Assembly (NCBI GenBank): GCA_907165135.1
Contig: OU015568.1
Span: 10,176,501-10,240,500, forward strand
Reading direction: 5' to 3'
Source: Oikopleura dioica
Lineage: Eukaryota > Chordata > Appendicularia > Copelata > Oikopleuridae
Length of the DNA stretch: 64,000 nt
Of the stretch, positions 48,774 through 59,547 are shown one piece after another. Both the position numbers and the translations under genes were made by a program. Under the pieces are notes generated by a model. That model had not been told where the DNA came from. It was given only the letters and a program-made list of their open reading frames with translations, and did no database searches. Position 1 is the stretch's first letter. Each line of letters opens with the position of its first letter.

Positions 48774-49551
48774 ATGAGGGGAGAAAAGGGTCGTACGAAG
48801 GAGGAAGAAGACTTGCTCAACTGCTACATCAGATTGAAGGAGAAAAAAGAGAAACTACGGCGACTGAGGTTGATTTCCTTCATTTTCTCTGTTTTTCTAA
48901 ATTATTTTAGGCAGGAAAAAGCCGATAAAAAGAATAATCAAGCTCCGCTAGTGAAGAAAAACTTCAACATGGATCGTCAATTCAACGAAAAAGAGCTCAA
49001 AAATCAAGTCAAAAATGCTTCCAGCGCAACTGAACGTGCTAAAATGCTCCTCAAAGCTGGCAAATTGAAAGTCGACCAAAGAAAAAGGTTTTTCCATCGT
49101 AAACTACCGTTTTTCATCTTTTTTTCTAGTGCTGGATTCAAACGAAGACAAAGTACGGGCGCAGCAAAAGCGCGTCCTCTTCAACTCGATGAGCCAGAAT
49201 TCGAGCTTCCACAGTATGCAGACGATACAGTCATTGTTCCGTCCGAAGATAAATACAAAAACATACCAGACAGCAATGCTGGGCTACCTCAGGCTCCGAT
49301 GAAGCCAAAACCAAGACCTGTTCAAAAGGTACTCTATTTAACCCCTGTCGATTCTAAAAACCCCGCTTCAGAAACCACCAACGAAGAAGCCTCAAATCAA
49401 CCGCCAGCAAATCTGCTACGACGACGATTTATTCGACTAACTCTTGTTCTCCAAACGACTAACTTGTTTCTAGAGTTCCACCTCTACCAAGATCACTGCC
49501 CAGTTATCTGCCAAACTGGAATATGCACACACTACAGTCGCTCTCTGTTAA
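48774..49551 (+). CDS. NELF-E-like protein without the RRM
   Basis: Starts MRGEKGRTKEEEDLLNCYI, corresponding to the N-terminal helix of NELF-E (TEEEEALQKKFNKLKKKKKA). SSATERAKMLLKAGKLKVDQ and SAGFKRRQSTG match its conserved ATEQAK and GFKRS segments, and PLQLDEPEFELPQ follows. The gene then ends after a 26-residue C-terminal exon (TSTKITAQLSAKLEYAHTTV), with no Arg-Asp repeat and no RNA-recognition motif. NELF pauses RNA polymerase II near promoters. It is either a shortened NELF-E or a diverged paralogue; a full-length gene elsewhere cannot be excluded. Confidence 0.6.
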
Positions 49552-49923
49552 CTGTTTAGAGATCGGACTATCATTTAACTTACTGTTGACTACTGGTTCT
49601 GAGCTTTCTCCACTCTCTCTTTTCTCTTTTTTCCTTCTTTCTCAGTCTAAGCCGACAACGCCTCATCTTTGAGCTTGAACTTCGAAAAGAAACTATCGCG
49701 GGTTCTACCGTAGTATCTCAGTCTATACAGTTTTGCTCTAGTTTTATTGTAAATAAAAGAATCCATCGAAAAAAAAAATGAAAAACTTGAGTTCTAGTAC
49801 TCGACACGCCTGGCGGCCCTTGCGCGACGGTTGCATAATAAAAAAACTTGTAATAACTTTACTTTCAAAACGTTCATTTTTTACTTTTCCAAGAGGAAAT
49901 CCTGATTTCCGTTTAGACTCAAC
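49552..49923. other. Intergenic
   Basis: 3' UTR of the NELF-E-like gene with a polypyrimidine tract near 49607-49645 and an AATAAAAG at 49752, then the upstream region of L2HGDH. Nothing else seen. Confidence 0.45.
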
Positions 49924-51430
49924 ATGTTATCGCGGCAGTTCTCGAGATTGAGCCGGAAGCTCGCTGCCTCGTCTTCAGTCGCTGCTCAGAAAGGCCGAGA
50001 GGTCGACATGTGCATTGTCGGTGGAGGCATCATTGGACTCGCCACAGCTCGAGAAGTCAACATTCGCCATCCGGATTTGTCCCTCGCCGTTGTCGAAAAA
50101 GAACCAGAACTGGCTCTTCATCAGTCTGGATCTAATTCAGGTTTGAATCCACTCTTACCTTTTTCTCCATTATCTTAGGTGTTATCCACGCTGGAATCTA
50201 CTACGTTCCTGGATCTCTCAAGGCCAAACTCTGTGTAAAAGGCCTGAAGATGATGTACGACTACTGCGACGAGCACAACATCCCTTACAAACGTTGCGGA
50301 AAGCTGATCGTCGCGACAGAAGAAGAAGAATTGCCGAGACTAGATGCTCTCTGGGATAGAGCCATCGCCAACGGTTGCACTGTAAACATGGTCGATGCAG
50401 CGGGAATCAAAGAAATTGAACCTTATTGTACTGGCTTGCGCGCTATCCACTCCCCTCTCACAGGTGAGCTCTTTTTGCCATTATAGAAATTAATTGCTTT
50501 TCAATTCTTAGGAATCATCGATTACCAAGTTGTCTCAAGAAACTACGCCAAAGAGGTCCAAGAAAAAGGCCACGAAGTCACCTGTAACTATGAAGTTGCA
50601 TCTTTCGACGATGTTGGTGGCGATTATCCGATTTCTGTAAAGAGCGCGGTAAGTCCACTTTTCAATTCTTCTTAAATTTTCCCTCAAGTCCGGAGATGAG
50701 ATTAGAGCAAAATACGTCGTCACATGCGCTGGTCTTCACGCTGATCGAGTTGCCAAAAAGTCAGGTGGAGAGGAAATCCCCAAAATCGTACCTTTCCGTG
50801 GCGATTATCTCCTAATGGCACCCGATAAAGCTAAATGGATCAATGGTTTGTTGCTTTGATAATGGAAAATTTTAACTCTTTCATCTTAGGAAATATCTAC
50901 CCAGTTCCAAACCCGAAATTCCCCTTCCTCGGCGTCCACTACACTCCAAGAATGAACGGTGACGTTTGGCTCGGACCAAATGCCGTTCTTTGCATGAAGC
51001 GAGAGGGCTACAACTTGTTCGACTTCGATCTCAAGGACTGTCTCGACATCGCCCGATTCCCTGGCATTTACAAACTTGTGCTCAAGAACATCGGCGCTGG
51101 CATGGGAGAGCTCTGGCGAACATTCAACTTGAATGCTCAGCTGAAGGATCTTCAGCGCTTCGTTCCGGAACTTCAGCGAGAGGATATTATGCGAGGCCCT
51201 GCTGGTGTTCGAGCTCAAGGTCGGTTGCAGTAACTGCCATTTATTCAAATTTTTTAGCGATGGATTACTCTGGTGCTCTCGTCGACGATTTCATCTTCGA
51301 CCAGGGAACTGGACCCCTCGCCAATCGAATGCTTCACGTGAGAAACGCGCCATCTCCAGCTTGCACTGCCTCGCTCGCCATCGCCGAGATGATTGGTGAC
51401 GAGGTTGAAGCTAAACTTCTCAAGCTCTAA
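49924..51430 (+). CDS. L2HGDH: L-2-hydroxyglutarate dehydrogenase
   Basis: The N-terminus [20 protein letters not shown] is basic and Ser/Leu-rich like a mitochondrial presequence. The FAD-binding loop is [98 protein letters not shown] and [12 protein letters not shown] match the family along its whole length. It oxidises L-2-hydroxyglutarate to 2-oxoglutarate with FAD in mitochondria. Six exons; introns 45-60 nt. Length is normal, slightly shorter in the presequence. Confidence 0.94.
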
Positions 51431-51700
51431 CTTTCGCAATTGTCGATTTTGAACTTTACCCTTCTTCATTCTGTTTCATGCCAATTTTAGTTCCAGAAAA
51501 CCGCTAATGGTGCCTTTACAACTTCTTTTCGCAAATAATAAATTATAAATTTTACTTCTGCAGCACTCTCTTTTTTATCATTTATTCTCTTATCACTATC
51601 TATGATTTGCCTTATACACAATTCTTCTTTCTGTGCAATACTCCAAGTGTTACCGATATATTTATAAATAAAGCATTTATCTATGAAATAAATTAAATGA

Positions 51701-53850
51701 ATGGCTTCTCAGAAGGTAGTGAATGCAATGAGAAATAGTTCATTTGGAGGAGACCGAGTGGCAGTCTTGTTGAAAGATGGCCGGATTTGTATCAAAGATC
51801 GTCAATCGAAGGGAAACACGGAAATACTGCCTGCCTGTGGCGCTACTTCTCTCGCATTGAATGGTTTGGTTGAAAAATAAGTCGATTATTATTAGTATCT
51901 CTTTGTAGATAATGGAGAGGTACTGGCAATTGGAACAGAATCTGGGGCGATTATTGTGCAACAAATGAACACTGGCAAGCAACAGATCTTGTCAAACTTG
52001 GATTCTAGCGTCACTGCAGTCGCTTTTATTGCAAATGTTCTTTACTCGGTAAGATCTACTGCTTATTTTCTTCTACTAAGTTCGCTTTTAGGCACAAGAA
52101 GGGGTAATCTACAAATGGAATGAGTTCAAAGATGCGGATTCAATCTTCAAAGCCGAGAATAAAAAGTCAGAAGTGACACAAATCTTCTCCTTCGCCGATG
52201 GTGTTGCCACCGCGAGTCGCAGACTAAAGGTCTTCAACAAACTCAACGAAGTAGAATGCGAATGGCCCGGCCATCCAAATTTGGTAGAAAGCGTTGCTGC
52301 CAATAATACGTACATTGCATCATATGGAAAGGACGAGAAATCAGTGGCTATTTGGACAGCTGGAAAGGATCAGGCAGAATGCCGACTACAGCTCACTCGA
52401 CAGTAAGTTAGAAATTTTAACTAAGAATCAAAACAATTGAATTCAAATTGAAAATTATTTACAAATCGACGCTTTCATATTTTTCATTTTCAGCGCTCGA
52501 TCAGTTTCCCTCAAAGACAAATCCGTTCTAGTCGTGAACGAATCGAGTGGATCAGGCCATCAGCTTGAAATCTTCACAATCGCTAAGAAGGGCAAGCCTA
52601 TCAAGGCCAAGAAGAGCTTGAATATCTCCGATGAATCGGGTGAATCGATAGAGATCTTCGCCGCGCGATTTGGGAATGAAAAAGTCGACGTTGTTTACGG
52701 AGTCGATAGTAATCTCGTCTGGGAAGCGATCGGGATTGAGGGGCACGAGAATCTTGAAAGAACAGTCTGCCTGACAAGCAAAAACAGAAAAGGCAGTAAA
52801 TCGGCGAAAAACGATGTATTGGAAGAAGTTAAACCAAGTAAACGAGCCACTGCAGAAAACACGACCAGAAGAAAGAGAGGCGAATCCATCAATGAAACTG
52901 ATATGTCAATGGCTGAAAGATTGGGTAAGGAAATGTTGACTTCGAGGTTGCTTCTATTTAACCTCGTGTTTGGGGCCTTTCCCTTTGGGATCGATGGCCT
53001 AGTGGTACATCGGTCAAGATCCACCGGGATTGGAGGCGCGAGTTCGATTCCCAGATCATTCATAGGATTTTCAGGAATCTCAAAGAAGGAAGATTTGTCG
53101 GCGCCCAAGGCAGGCTCTGTCACGATGGTCCTCCAGCAAGCGCTGCACGCCAGGGATGATCAGCAACTTACCCAGCTCTTCCGATACAAAGATCCGAAAT
53201 TAATCAGAGTGAGTCATCATGAATGAGTAATCAGAGCATGTAGGCGTTAGAGAGCAGAACGTTTCGATTGGTAGTTTTCAAATCATCGCAGGATCACTCA
53301 ATTCTCGCTCAGAATCGAGCGTTTTTTCACTTTTTCAAGAGATAGGATTAGAGATGGTCTTTTTAGGAAACAGTAAGAGGTGTTCCCGCACAGATGGCAC
53401 CAGTATTGGTTGAAGAAGTCTCCAGACGGCTACAGACAGATCCTGACAAAGCTTTAGCTAGTGCCCGGTGGCTCCGCGCTTCGCTAGAATATCACTCTGG
53501 TCCATTGGCCGCCATTTCGAAGGATGTCTTAGAGAGGTGACTTTCTTAATTGTTATGCCTTGAGTTAAATATCGGGTAGCACGCGAATTCCTCTCCAGAT
53601 CCGATCGGAGACCTTCTGCCAGCTGACCAAACTCCAAGGAAAGCTCGAGCTCGCCATTGCCAACGCCAACGTATCCGACGACGAAGAAGAGCTCGACGGG
53701 CCCTTGCTCACCGAAAACGACCTGACAGACTTCGACGACGCGAGCCACTCCGAGTCCGACTGGGAGCCTGAATTCAAACCAGATGGCGGTGCTTCGGAGA
53801 GTGGTGCCGAAAGCGAAATCGAAAGTAAAAGACGAAAGATGGAAGTGTAA
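51701..53850 (+). CDS. WDR43: WDR43 / UTP5, U3 small-subunit processome protein
   Basis: The N-terminal part is a WD40 beta-propeller (VAVLLKDGRICIKD, LALNDNGEVLAIGTESGAII, AVAFIANVLYS, VIYKWNEF). The C-terminal part is a Utp12 domain (VTMVLQQALHARDDQQLTQL, QMAPVLVEEVSRRLQTDP, SARWLRASLEYHSGP) followed by a helix (LTKLQGKLELAIANANVSDD) and an acidic tail, the layout of WDR43/UTP5. It acts in the nucleolus in early 18S rRNA processing. The intron after MAERLG (about 52925-53074) carries a tRNA-like sequence. The junction VLERS-TRIPLQ (intron 53537-53579) keeps frame. Confidence 0.85.
52988..53062 (+). tRNA. Degenerate tRNA-like sequence in a WDR43 intron
   Basis: The D-arm-like TGGCCTAGTGGTACA (A box) and the T-arm-like GAGTTCGATTCCC (B box) are present at tRNA spacing, but the acceptor and T stems do not pair cleanly and the anticodon loop (near CAAGATCC) is 8 nt. 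It is probably a decayed tRNA or tRNA-derived repeat. The Pol III boxes alone could still be active. Confidence 0.4.
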
Positions 53851-53985
53851 AAAGAAGATTTGATCGAAATTGTGAAGCTAGCCTTAATTATTATTCTCGC
53901 TGAACTGAACGACTGTAACTGACTATCTGCAATCTGAACAGCTGAGAGTATCTTGAAACCAGTGATTTATCGGACCATTTTAGGC

Positions 53986-54439
53986 ATGGACAGAAATAAC
54001 GATGAAAACGACAGCCAAGACGAGGAACTGTGGGATGAGCCCCACGCTGATATTGTCATGGACGCGATCGTAAAACGACAAGTCATTTTTAAAATAACGT
54101 GCATGGTAATCACGATTCATATTGAACGACCTCTATAATTTATCATTCTAGGAACGACCCTTCTTTAGCATGATGGTCACCTACTGCCATACGTTCAACA
54201 TCAGCCTAGATACAGTCGTTTTTATTTATCTAAAAGATGAAAACTGGATTCCAATCATGGTAAAACCAATTATTATCCGCACATTTTTGATAGCAAACTT
54301 TTAGAGAGACGATTCGCCCTCTAATTTCGGAATGGTCGTGAATAGAAGCTATCAAGTCATCGTTGGAACAATTCTGAGCATTCCCGACCCCTGGCCAGAA
54401 ATTGAAGAAGTCAAAAGCAACTACACTGCCGGTTGCTGA
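53986..54439 (+). CDS. Divergent SUMO-like (beta-grasp) protein
   Basis: Three exons in frame: MDRNNDENDSQDEELWDEPH to ITCM, ERPFFSMMVTYCHTFNISLD to WIPIM, then RDDSPSNFGMVVNRSYQV to the stop. From VIFKITCM the order of strands follows SUMO: FKITC, SMMVTYCHTFNISLDTVVFIYL (SUMO has ESYCQRQGVPMNSLRFLF), DSPSNFGM (SUMO has TPKELGM) and QVIVGTI. The acidic N-terminus also resembles SUMO. It ends YTAGC, with no C-terminal di-glycine, so it is probably not conjugated and may be an adaptor like the SUMO-like domains of NFATC2IP/Rad60. It lies 136 bp after WDR43 and 161 bp before SUMO. Confidence 0.6.
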
Positions 54440-54600
54440 AACCTTGAGAGAAAACCAAAAGCCCCTCATTTATCAAACTGCCTTCATTTATCACAGTTAC
54501 AATTTCAATCGACTGACAGTTGATTATTATTTTTGAAACAACAGTTATTTATTTAACTCTTTTAACTTATCTTTTCTGAATTTAGAAACGTTTTGTTGCC

Positions 54601-54948
54601 ATGGCGGACGAGGAACAGAAGGTCGAACACATCAACTTGAAAGTCGCTGGTCAGGATGGCTCTGTCGTCCAATTCAAAATCAAAAAGGTGACTACCGAAA
54701 TGAGGGTTATTTTAATGTTTTTCCAGCACACTCCTCTGCGAAAATTGATGCAGGCATACTGCGATCGCCAGGGTCTCCAGCTCAACCTTGTCAGATTCCG
54801 TTTTGACGGGAACCCGGTCAAGGTAAGCGCTTTCTCCTTGTTTACAAACCTAAGACACTTTTTCTAGGAGACGGATACGCCCGAAAACCTCGAAATGGAA
54901 GATGAGGACACAATCGACGTGTTCCAAAGTCAAACTGGTGGCTTCTGA
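54601..54948 (+). CDS. SUMO (SUMO2/3-like) precursor
   Basis: [20 protein letters not shown] begins the family consensus. [49 protein letters not shown] and QTGGF follow. The di-glycine is followed by a single Phe that a SENP protease would remove. There is a short acidic tail and no clear internal psi-KxE site. Three exons, GT-AG introns of 38 and 46 nt. It conjugates to lysines of nuclear proteins through the E1 SAE1/2 and E2 UBC9. Co-oriented with the preceding SUMO-like gene and WDR43. Confidence 0.96.
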
Positions 54949-55295
54949 GTCAGCAATCCAATCGATGAATACTGCCCATCCTTATATAAAGAATCTAGCA
55001 CTCCCCTTACCATTTACCCTTTATCGTCCCTGCATGGCCCGGCGCTCTACCCAGCTGCCGGGCCTGTCTTCTTACACTTTTAGAATAAATTTTCATTCAA
55101 TAAAAACTGATCTTGTCCAGTCGCTACAAGTAATTAGAACCTCTTTTAATTGAGCAATAGAAATACATCCCCAAAACATAGCATGTTAATAATCTACCTG
55201 TCAAAATTTTCTCCTGTCCAAAATTCACCCTCTGATTGAAAAATAAAACATCAAAAAATCTCAAGCTTGATTTCAAACTTATTTCTTTTGTCAAG
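54949..55295. other. Intergenic
   Basis: 3' UTR of SUMO with AATAAATT and AATAAAAA near 55084-55106 and the short upstream region of CTP synthase. Nothing else seen. Confidence 0.45.
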
Positions 55296-57382
55296 AATGA
55301 AGTACATTCTGGTCCATGGCGGGGTCATATCTGGCGTAGGAAAGGGAATCATTTCTTCTTCCATCGGCACATTGATGAAGTCAATCGGTCTGCGAGTAAC
55401 GGCCATAAAGATCGACCCTTATATTAACATTGATGCCGGTACTTTCAACCCTTATGAGCATGGAGAGGTAGATCCACCATCTTGTTCCTTGTTTTGACCT
55501 TTTTAATAGACCTACGTCCTAAATGACGGTGGAGAATGCGATCTCGACCTTGGAAACTACGAGAGATTCATCGGCTTGAGCCTTACAAAAGACAACAACA
55601 TAACAACAGGCAAAATGTACTCAGAAGTAATTCAAAAGGAGCGAAACGGAGACTATCTCGGGAAGACAGTTCAAATTATTCCTCATGTGACCGATCACAT
55701 AATGAACACAGTCGAGCGTGTGGCAAAGCTGCCTACAGATGGTACCAATCTTGAACCAGAAGTGTGTATTATCGAGCTTGGAGGAACTATCGGCGATATT
55801 GAATCAATGCCTTTTGTTGAGGCGTTCCGTCAGTTTGAATTTAAAATTGGAAAGGAAAATTTCATGAATTTGCATGTTTCGCTTGTTCCTACTCCTGGAT
55901 CAGGTAGAATTTCAATCAGCGGCGAATGTACTTTGTAATTGCCGTAATAATGTCTCTTTGATGATTAATTTTTCCTTCATTAGGAGAGCAGAAAACAAAG
56001 CCGATTCAAAATTCGGTTCGCACGCTGCGTGGTCAAGGATTGTCCCCCGACATGATTGTATGCCGCTGCAAATTAGCGCTGGAAGACTCAACAAAGCGTA
56101 AAATTTCACAGTTTTGCAGCGTCTCCGTCGACCAGGTCATTTCCGTCCACGATGTCGGGTGAGTTAACTACCCTCAATTTCCTGCTAATTATCGCTGTAA
56201 TTTTGTAGATCAATCTACCGCGTGCCACTGATCCTACATGAGCAGAAAGTTACCAAGTTTATCCGCGAGCGATTACAGTTGCCGAAATATGTGGGATCAA
56301 AAAACACTTTGAAAAAGTGGCGAGCATTAGCGATCAAGTCCGAAAAATCCTTCAAAGAAGTGACCATTGCTTTTGTTGGAAAATACATCCAACTTGAGGA
56401 TGCGTATGTTTCAGTCATCAAAGGTTTTTTCATGATAATAATTTGATAATTCTGAAACAATCGATTCTAGCCTTGAAACACTCTGCCCTTGCGATCAACA
56501 GAAAGCTCGTTATAAAATTCATCGACTCCGAAGACTTACAGAATGAGGCCAAACTCGGTCACCCCGCTCGTTATTACGAAGCTTTTCAAAAACTCTGCTC
56601 CGCAGATGGGATTCTCGTCCCTGGAGGCTTCGGGACCCGAGGCACAGAGGGAAAGATCACAGCCATCAACTGGGCACGAGAGCATAAGATTCCCTTCCTT
56701 GGAATCTGCCTTGGCATGCAACTGGCTGTAGTTGAGTTCGCTAGAAATGTTATGGGACTCGAAGGGGCGAATTCAGCTGAGTTTGATCCACAGACGAAAC
56801 ATCCAGTCATTATTTCGATGCCTGAACATCATACAGTAAGATGCAGTTTAATGAGATTAGAAGCTAAATCATTTGATTCTAGGGCGTTATGGGAGGAACA
56901 ATGAGATGTGGTCAACGAACGACCATCTTCAAAGATAAAGATTGTGTAATGTTCAAAATGTATGGAAAGCAGGAAAAGATTTCCGAGCGTCATCGTCACC
57001 GGTAAGTATGATTGGAGAATGACAAGTTTTGAATGGTTGTCTTAGATACGAAGTGAATCCAGATTTTGTCCAAGAAATTGCAGCACAAGGACTCAAATTC
57101 GTCGGCGAAGATGTCGACGGCGAGCGCATGGAAATCATCGAGCTCAAGGATCACCCGTTCTTCGTCGGGCTCCAAGCGCATCCCGAATTCGAAAGCAGAC
57201 CGCTCAAACCAAGTCCGCCTTATTTGGGCCTTCTGCTCGCCAGCATCAAGAAATTGGAAAACTACTTGACCAACGGATGCAATTTGAACACCGACGTGAT
57301 TGGAGATGACTCGGACGAAGAGTATTTGCGAGAAGAGGACTTTAGCAAGCTGATGTTAGACGACGTCAGGAAAAGGGACTGA
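55296..57382 (+). CDS. CTPS1: CTP synthase
   Basis: The synthase domain begins [20 protein letters not shown] (P-loop) and contains [56 protein letters not shown] and [11 protein letters not shown]. The glutamine amidotransferase domain has [12 protein letters not shown], the nucleophile Cys in [17 protein letters not shown] and the His/Glu pair in [11 protein letters not shown]. Together they convert UTP to CTP with ATP and glutamine. About 580 residues, normal length, with an acidic C-terminal tail ([14 protein letters not shown]) typical of animal enzymes. The gene symbol is by similarity; vertebrates have two paralogues. Confidence 0.96.
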
Positions 57383-58180
57383 AAAGCAATTTCTCACGGG
57401 AGTTTTTAGGATCGGCAGTCATCAGCGAGCAGACGCGCTTCTGCTGTCTCAGCGTCGCCAGCTTCGTCAGAGACCGAGTGAAAATGAAATGTTTGTAAAT
57501 AGAAAATTATCCGAATTCCGGAACTGGTGAAAACACGCTCTCTTGGTGACAATCAAATCGTACTAATTCAATCCCTTGAAAAAGACATGCAAAAATGAAA
57601 CGCGAAGTTGAAGAGAAACAGATCAAGTCTGAAAAGTGATTCCGCTGCTTTATTTGTCATTTTCCCCAAGTTCATCTAGCTAGCTTATTTTAATAATTCA
57701 AAGTCAAACCCAAACAGTCAAATGTTGACTACAAAGAATATATAATTAAATATTATATAGAGAGGTCGAACACAGAAACACACTCAACAATAGGATTTTC
57801 CAATTACTGCCCGAGCTCGTTTATTGAATGAAAACAAACAAAATCATAATCAAATCTCAAACACAATAAATTTCAAGCACGAACACACCAAAATCTTCAT
57901 TTTAAATCGATTAAAATGAAAGAAGCTTTGATATTTTATCGCAGGAAGAAGATGCAGGGCCGCTAATTTTTACGCAGAAATGGCAATCGCACTTTTGATT
58001 GCATTAATCGCCTCTGTTTACGAGAGGAGGAACCGGTCTGTCGCTTTGAAACTGTACGCGTTAACCAGGGTCATTAGGTAGCCCAAGCTGAACACACATG
58101 CGCGCCCCCTACTCGCCAATTTGCCTTCAAGTACCCGTGGAATTCTTGCTCCTCCAACAGATTATCGAACTCTCGAGAAA
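57383..58180. other. Intergenic
   Basis: About 800 bp of 3' UTR and upstream DNA with no ORF showing family similarity. A short symmetrical AT stretch (ATATATAATTAAATATTATATA) lies near 57738-57759. Nothing else seen. Confidence 0.4.
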
Positions 58181-59465
58181 ATGTTATTGATGATTTTATT
58201 TGCTTCAGGTAGATAAAAGAGAAAGAGGTCTGAATTAAACAAACAATTTCTAGCTGTCATGGGATGCAAAGACTTGATGGCAGATTGCGAACTGCATTTG
58301 GACAAATGTGGCAACTGGTACATCCAGACTTACCAGTGTCCGCTCTCTTGTAGAACATGCGAGGTGCAAGAAGATCCACTGTCACCAGATTGGGTTGTTG
58401 TTGCTCCAGAAATTCCAGAGACAACAACAACTAAAGCCGCTCAAACGACTGCTTCTTCTACAACGACGACCACAACAACTCAATCGCACATAAGTTGCGC
58501 TGACAATCCCTGTGATTCCCAAGGAGGTAAAAAATAGTTAATCTAAATTTTCAAAAATTTTATTAGTAAAATTACGAAGTACAGTTCTCTTGAAATTTTA
58601 TTCCCTGACATTATATCTAACTCTTTCGAGCCGCCCCTCAAGCGTTGGTGGTGTAATGGTCAGCATTGATGCCTTCCAAGCATTAGATCCGGGTTCGATT
58701 CCCGGCCATCGCAAACTTTTTTCACTTTCTCTTTCGCGCAACTCGTAAAATGTTTCTTTCAGTGTCCACCTGTCGCGATTTGGATGAAGCACCATTTTAT
58801 CAATGTGAATGCTTTGCCAATTATGAAGGTTATCGTTGTGAAATTGAAAACTGTCGATGTGGAAACGGAGGAATCTGCAGTTACTGCTCCACTGAGAGAT
58901 GCTTCTGCAGCTGTCCTCCGGGATGGACTGGCGCTTACTGCGACGGTAAGTTTCAGCAGAAATGATTTTAGTTCAGTGCCCCAGGTCCGCCAGCTGACCT
59001 TATTGGGGCGTCAAAAAATTAGACCCAGTGGAAACAACTAATGTTGAAAATGGTCCTAACATGCACGCGCCCACCACCGTGGGTGTGACAAGAGCCTATC
59101 ACAAATTCATCCCTTTCTCATGAGAGCGAAGTTAGCTGAGCTTTAAATGCTTTATGGCTTCTCAATATCATTCTTATTTTTTAGTTCGAGTCCAAGAAGA
59201 GACGACGACTAAACTGCCAACAACAACGACTACTCTTACTCCCTATCGAACAAGTCTACGTGCTCCATATCCAGACTACGACACAGCGGCCGATATAGAC
59301 GATTCTGATGATTCTGGATTGATGACTTACATTTACGAATACGTAACATACGACTCGGCAGAGAAAGACGCCGAAGAAAAGCCAGTGGAAGAGAAGAAGA
59401 AAGAGGCTAGAAATCCACTTTCTTTCTATTTCTGGTACAAAATTCTTTCAAAACTGCAAGGATAA
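58181..59465 (+). CDS. Secreted ShK/EGF-domain protein
   Basis: Signal peptide MLLMILFASAVM (exon 1 58181-58214), then a six-cysteine ShKT module (CKDLMADC, CGNWYIQTYQCPLSCRTC) and a Thr-rich linker. An EGF repeat is split by the tRNA-bearing intron (CADNPCDSQG / VSTCRDLDE, QCECFANYEGYRC), followed by a second Cys-rich unit (CRCGNGGICSYC, CFCSCPPGWTGAYC). A Thr-rich tail and an acidic C-terminus (YPDYDTAADIDDSDDSG) end it. No membrane segment is evident. ShK modules occur in venom peptides but also in many matrix proteases and peptides; here it is most likely an extracellular matrix or cell-signalling protein. Confidence 0.8.
58642..58713 (+). tRNA. tRNA-Gly (TCC), inside an intron
   Basis: GCGTTGG pairs with CCATCGC (one T-T mismatch), the anticodon loop CTTCCAA gives TCC, and the T-arm is CCGGGTTCGATTCCCGG. 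It lies on the same strand as its host, in the intron of the ShK/EGF gene (58527 to about 58761). Confidence 0.95.
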
Positions 59466-59547
59466 GACTTGAATACAATAAACTGTAGTGAGTTGATTCA
59501 GTGTTTTTTTCTTTTGAAGAACTATACAAATAGGAGAATGGATGAAG

